Positions 63,702 through 64,000 of a stretch of DNA of 64,000 nt are shown here, one piece after another. The notes below the pieces were generated by a model, which did no database searches, was not told where the DNA came from, and saw only the letters and a list, made by a program, of their open reading frames with translations. Origin of the DNA: RGIG3701 sp017403345 (GTDB taxonomy: Bacteria; Planctomycetota; Planctomycetia; Pirellulales; Thermoguttaceae); the NCBI GenBank assembly GCA_017403345.1, contig JAFQOH010000148.1, forward strand, positions 1 through 64,000. Direction: 5' to 3'. Position numbers and translations under genes: made by a program. Each line of letters begins with the position of its first letter. Position 1 is the stretch's first letter.

Positions 63702-63730
63702 ATTTTAACGAAATTCCAACGAACATGCAA
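63702..63730 (-). promoter_or_regulatory. Promoter candidate for the DUF4091-like gene
   Basis: Minus strand TTGCAT (63725-63730), 17-bp spacer, TAAAAT (63702-63707), about 140 bp before the start. Confidence 0.6.
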
Positions 63731-63763
63731 GGGGGGACCTGAAAAATTGGCTCATCCAGCAAA

Positions 63764-64000
63764 TCAACGTTTTGGCGAAATATGGAAAAGACGCACACCT
63801 CCTTTGGGGACCGTACAGGTAAATTTTCCAGGCTCGACCGTTTCCTCCTCTCCAGAACGCAGGTCCTTCACACACAGTTTGGATACCGTCCCGCCCCCCA
63901 ACGCCAAGGAAAGGACCGTCTCCTCTTCCGCACGGTCAGGATTCCCGATCAGAATGAGCCGTTCCTTCTCCGTTCCCCACGAAGAGTAAAGCATCTCCGG
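63764..64000 (-). CDS. 3' end of a protein gene cut by the window edge
   Basis: The frame is open to the right edge of the window and ends at 63764. The visible 78 codons (LILIGNPDRAEEETVLSLALG ... PGKFTCTVPKGGVRLFHIS) look like the final all-beta domain seen at the end of many glycoside hydrolases, but no family can be named. It is in the same direction as the DUF4091-like gene downstream. Confidence 0.6.
   Translation of the reverse strand, partial: PEMLYSSWGTEKERLILIGNPDRAEEETVLSLALGGGTVSKLCVKDLRSGEEETVEPGKFTCTVPKGGVRLFHISPKR

Overview
The window (about 53% G+C by eye) reads as chromosomal DNA of a Planctomycetes-type (PVC group) bacterium with a polysaccharide-scavenging life style. The evidence is the combination of two GspE/PilB ATPases plus PilT, PilC and five pseudopilins in one cluster, a giant PQQ-propeller protein next to a squalene-cyclase-type toroid protein, a BatA/von Willebrand A protein, an exported Gfo/Idh oxidoreductase, Tat-exported phosphoesterase and PHP proteins, right-handed beta-helix proteins, and an autotransporter-type beta-strand repeat protein ending in a PEP-CTERM sorting tail. 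No rRNA, tRNA, CRISPR array, transposase or phage gene was seen.

Layout. 1-6120: a type III restriction-modification locus (mod, res) interrupted by a DUF1016/YhcG-type nuclease gene. The mod gene carries five 11-bp tandem repeats that put its C-terminal part out of frame, which looks like a slipped-strand phase switch currently OFF. 6256-10559: beta-helix protein and Tat-exported metallophosphoesterase. 10640-18165 (minus): 2151-aa PQQ-propeller protein translationally coupled to a toroid protein. 18526-26864: galactokinase, beta-helix protein, TlpA-like thioredoxin, PfkB sugar kinase (minus), and a two-gene cytochrome-bd-like module with a fused haem-c domain. 26951-30837 (minus): BatA/vWA protein and PHP-domain protein. 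31137-33317 (minus): ECF sigma factor, membrane anti-sigma candidate and repeat-rich periplasmic protein. 33433-47233 (minus): type IV pilus/type II secretion cluster (gspE2-pilT-gspE1-pilC-five pseudopilins), with an array of 33 heptamers between gspE2 and pilT. 47951-52238: exported glycerophosphodiesterase, exported Gfo/Idh oxidoreductase, glucosamine-6-phosphate deaminase and a BspA-like leucine-rich repeat protein. 52354-64000 (minus): MalY/PatB aminotransferase, GH106-like hydrolase, PEP-CTERM beta-strand protein, a frameshifted nucleotidyltransferase, a DUF4091-like glycosidase-type protein, and the 3' end of another exported protein.

The sugar genes (galK, pfkB, nagB) together with several exported glycan-active proteins fit uptake and breakdown of host or plant glycans. 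The pilus/secretion cluster and the PEP-CTERM protein belong to surface biology.

Two themes run through the window. (1) Short tandem repeats are unusually common. Inside ordinary genes the unit is 12, 18, 24 or 27 bp, so the frame is kept; only in mod is it 11 bp, which breaks the frame. A 7-bp array sits between genes. (2) Promoter candidates with a TTGNNN box, a 16-17 bp spacer and a TAAAAT/TATAAT-like box stand in front of many genes on both strands, so the housekeeping promoter of this organism can be read directly. Many long antisense ORFs, some over 800 codons, are shadows of real genes caused by codon bias and were left out.
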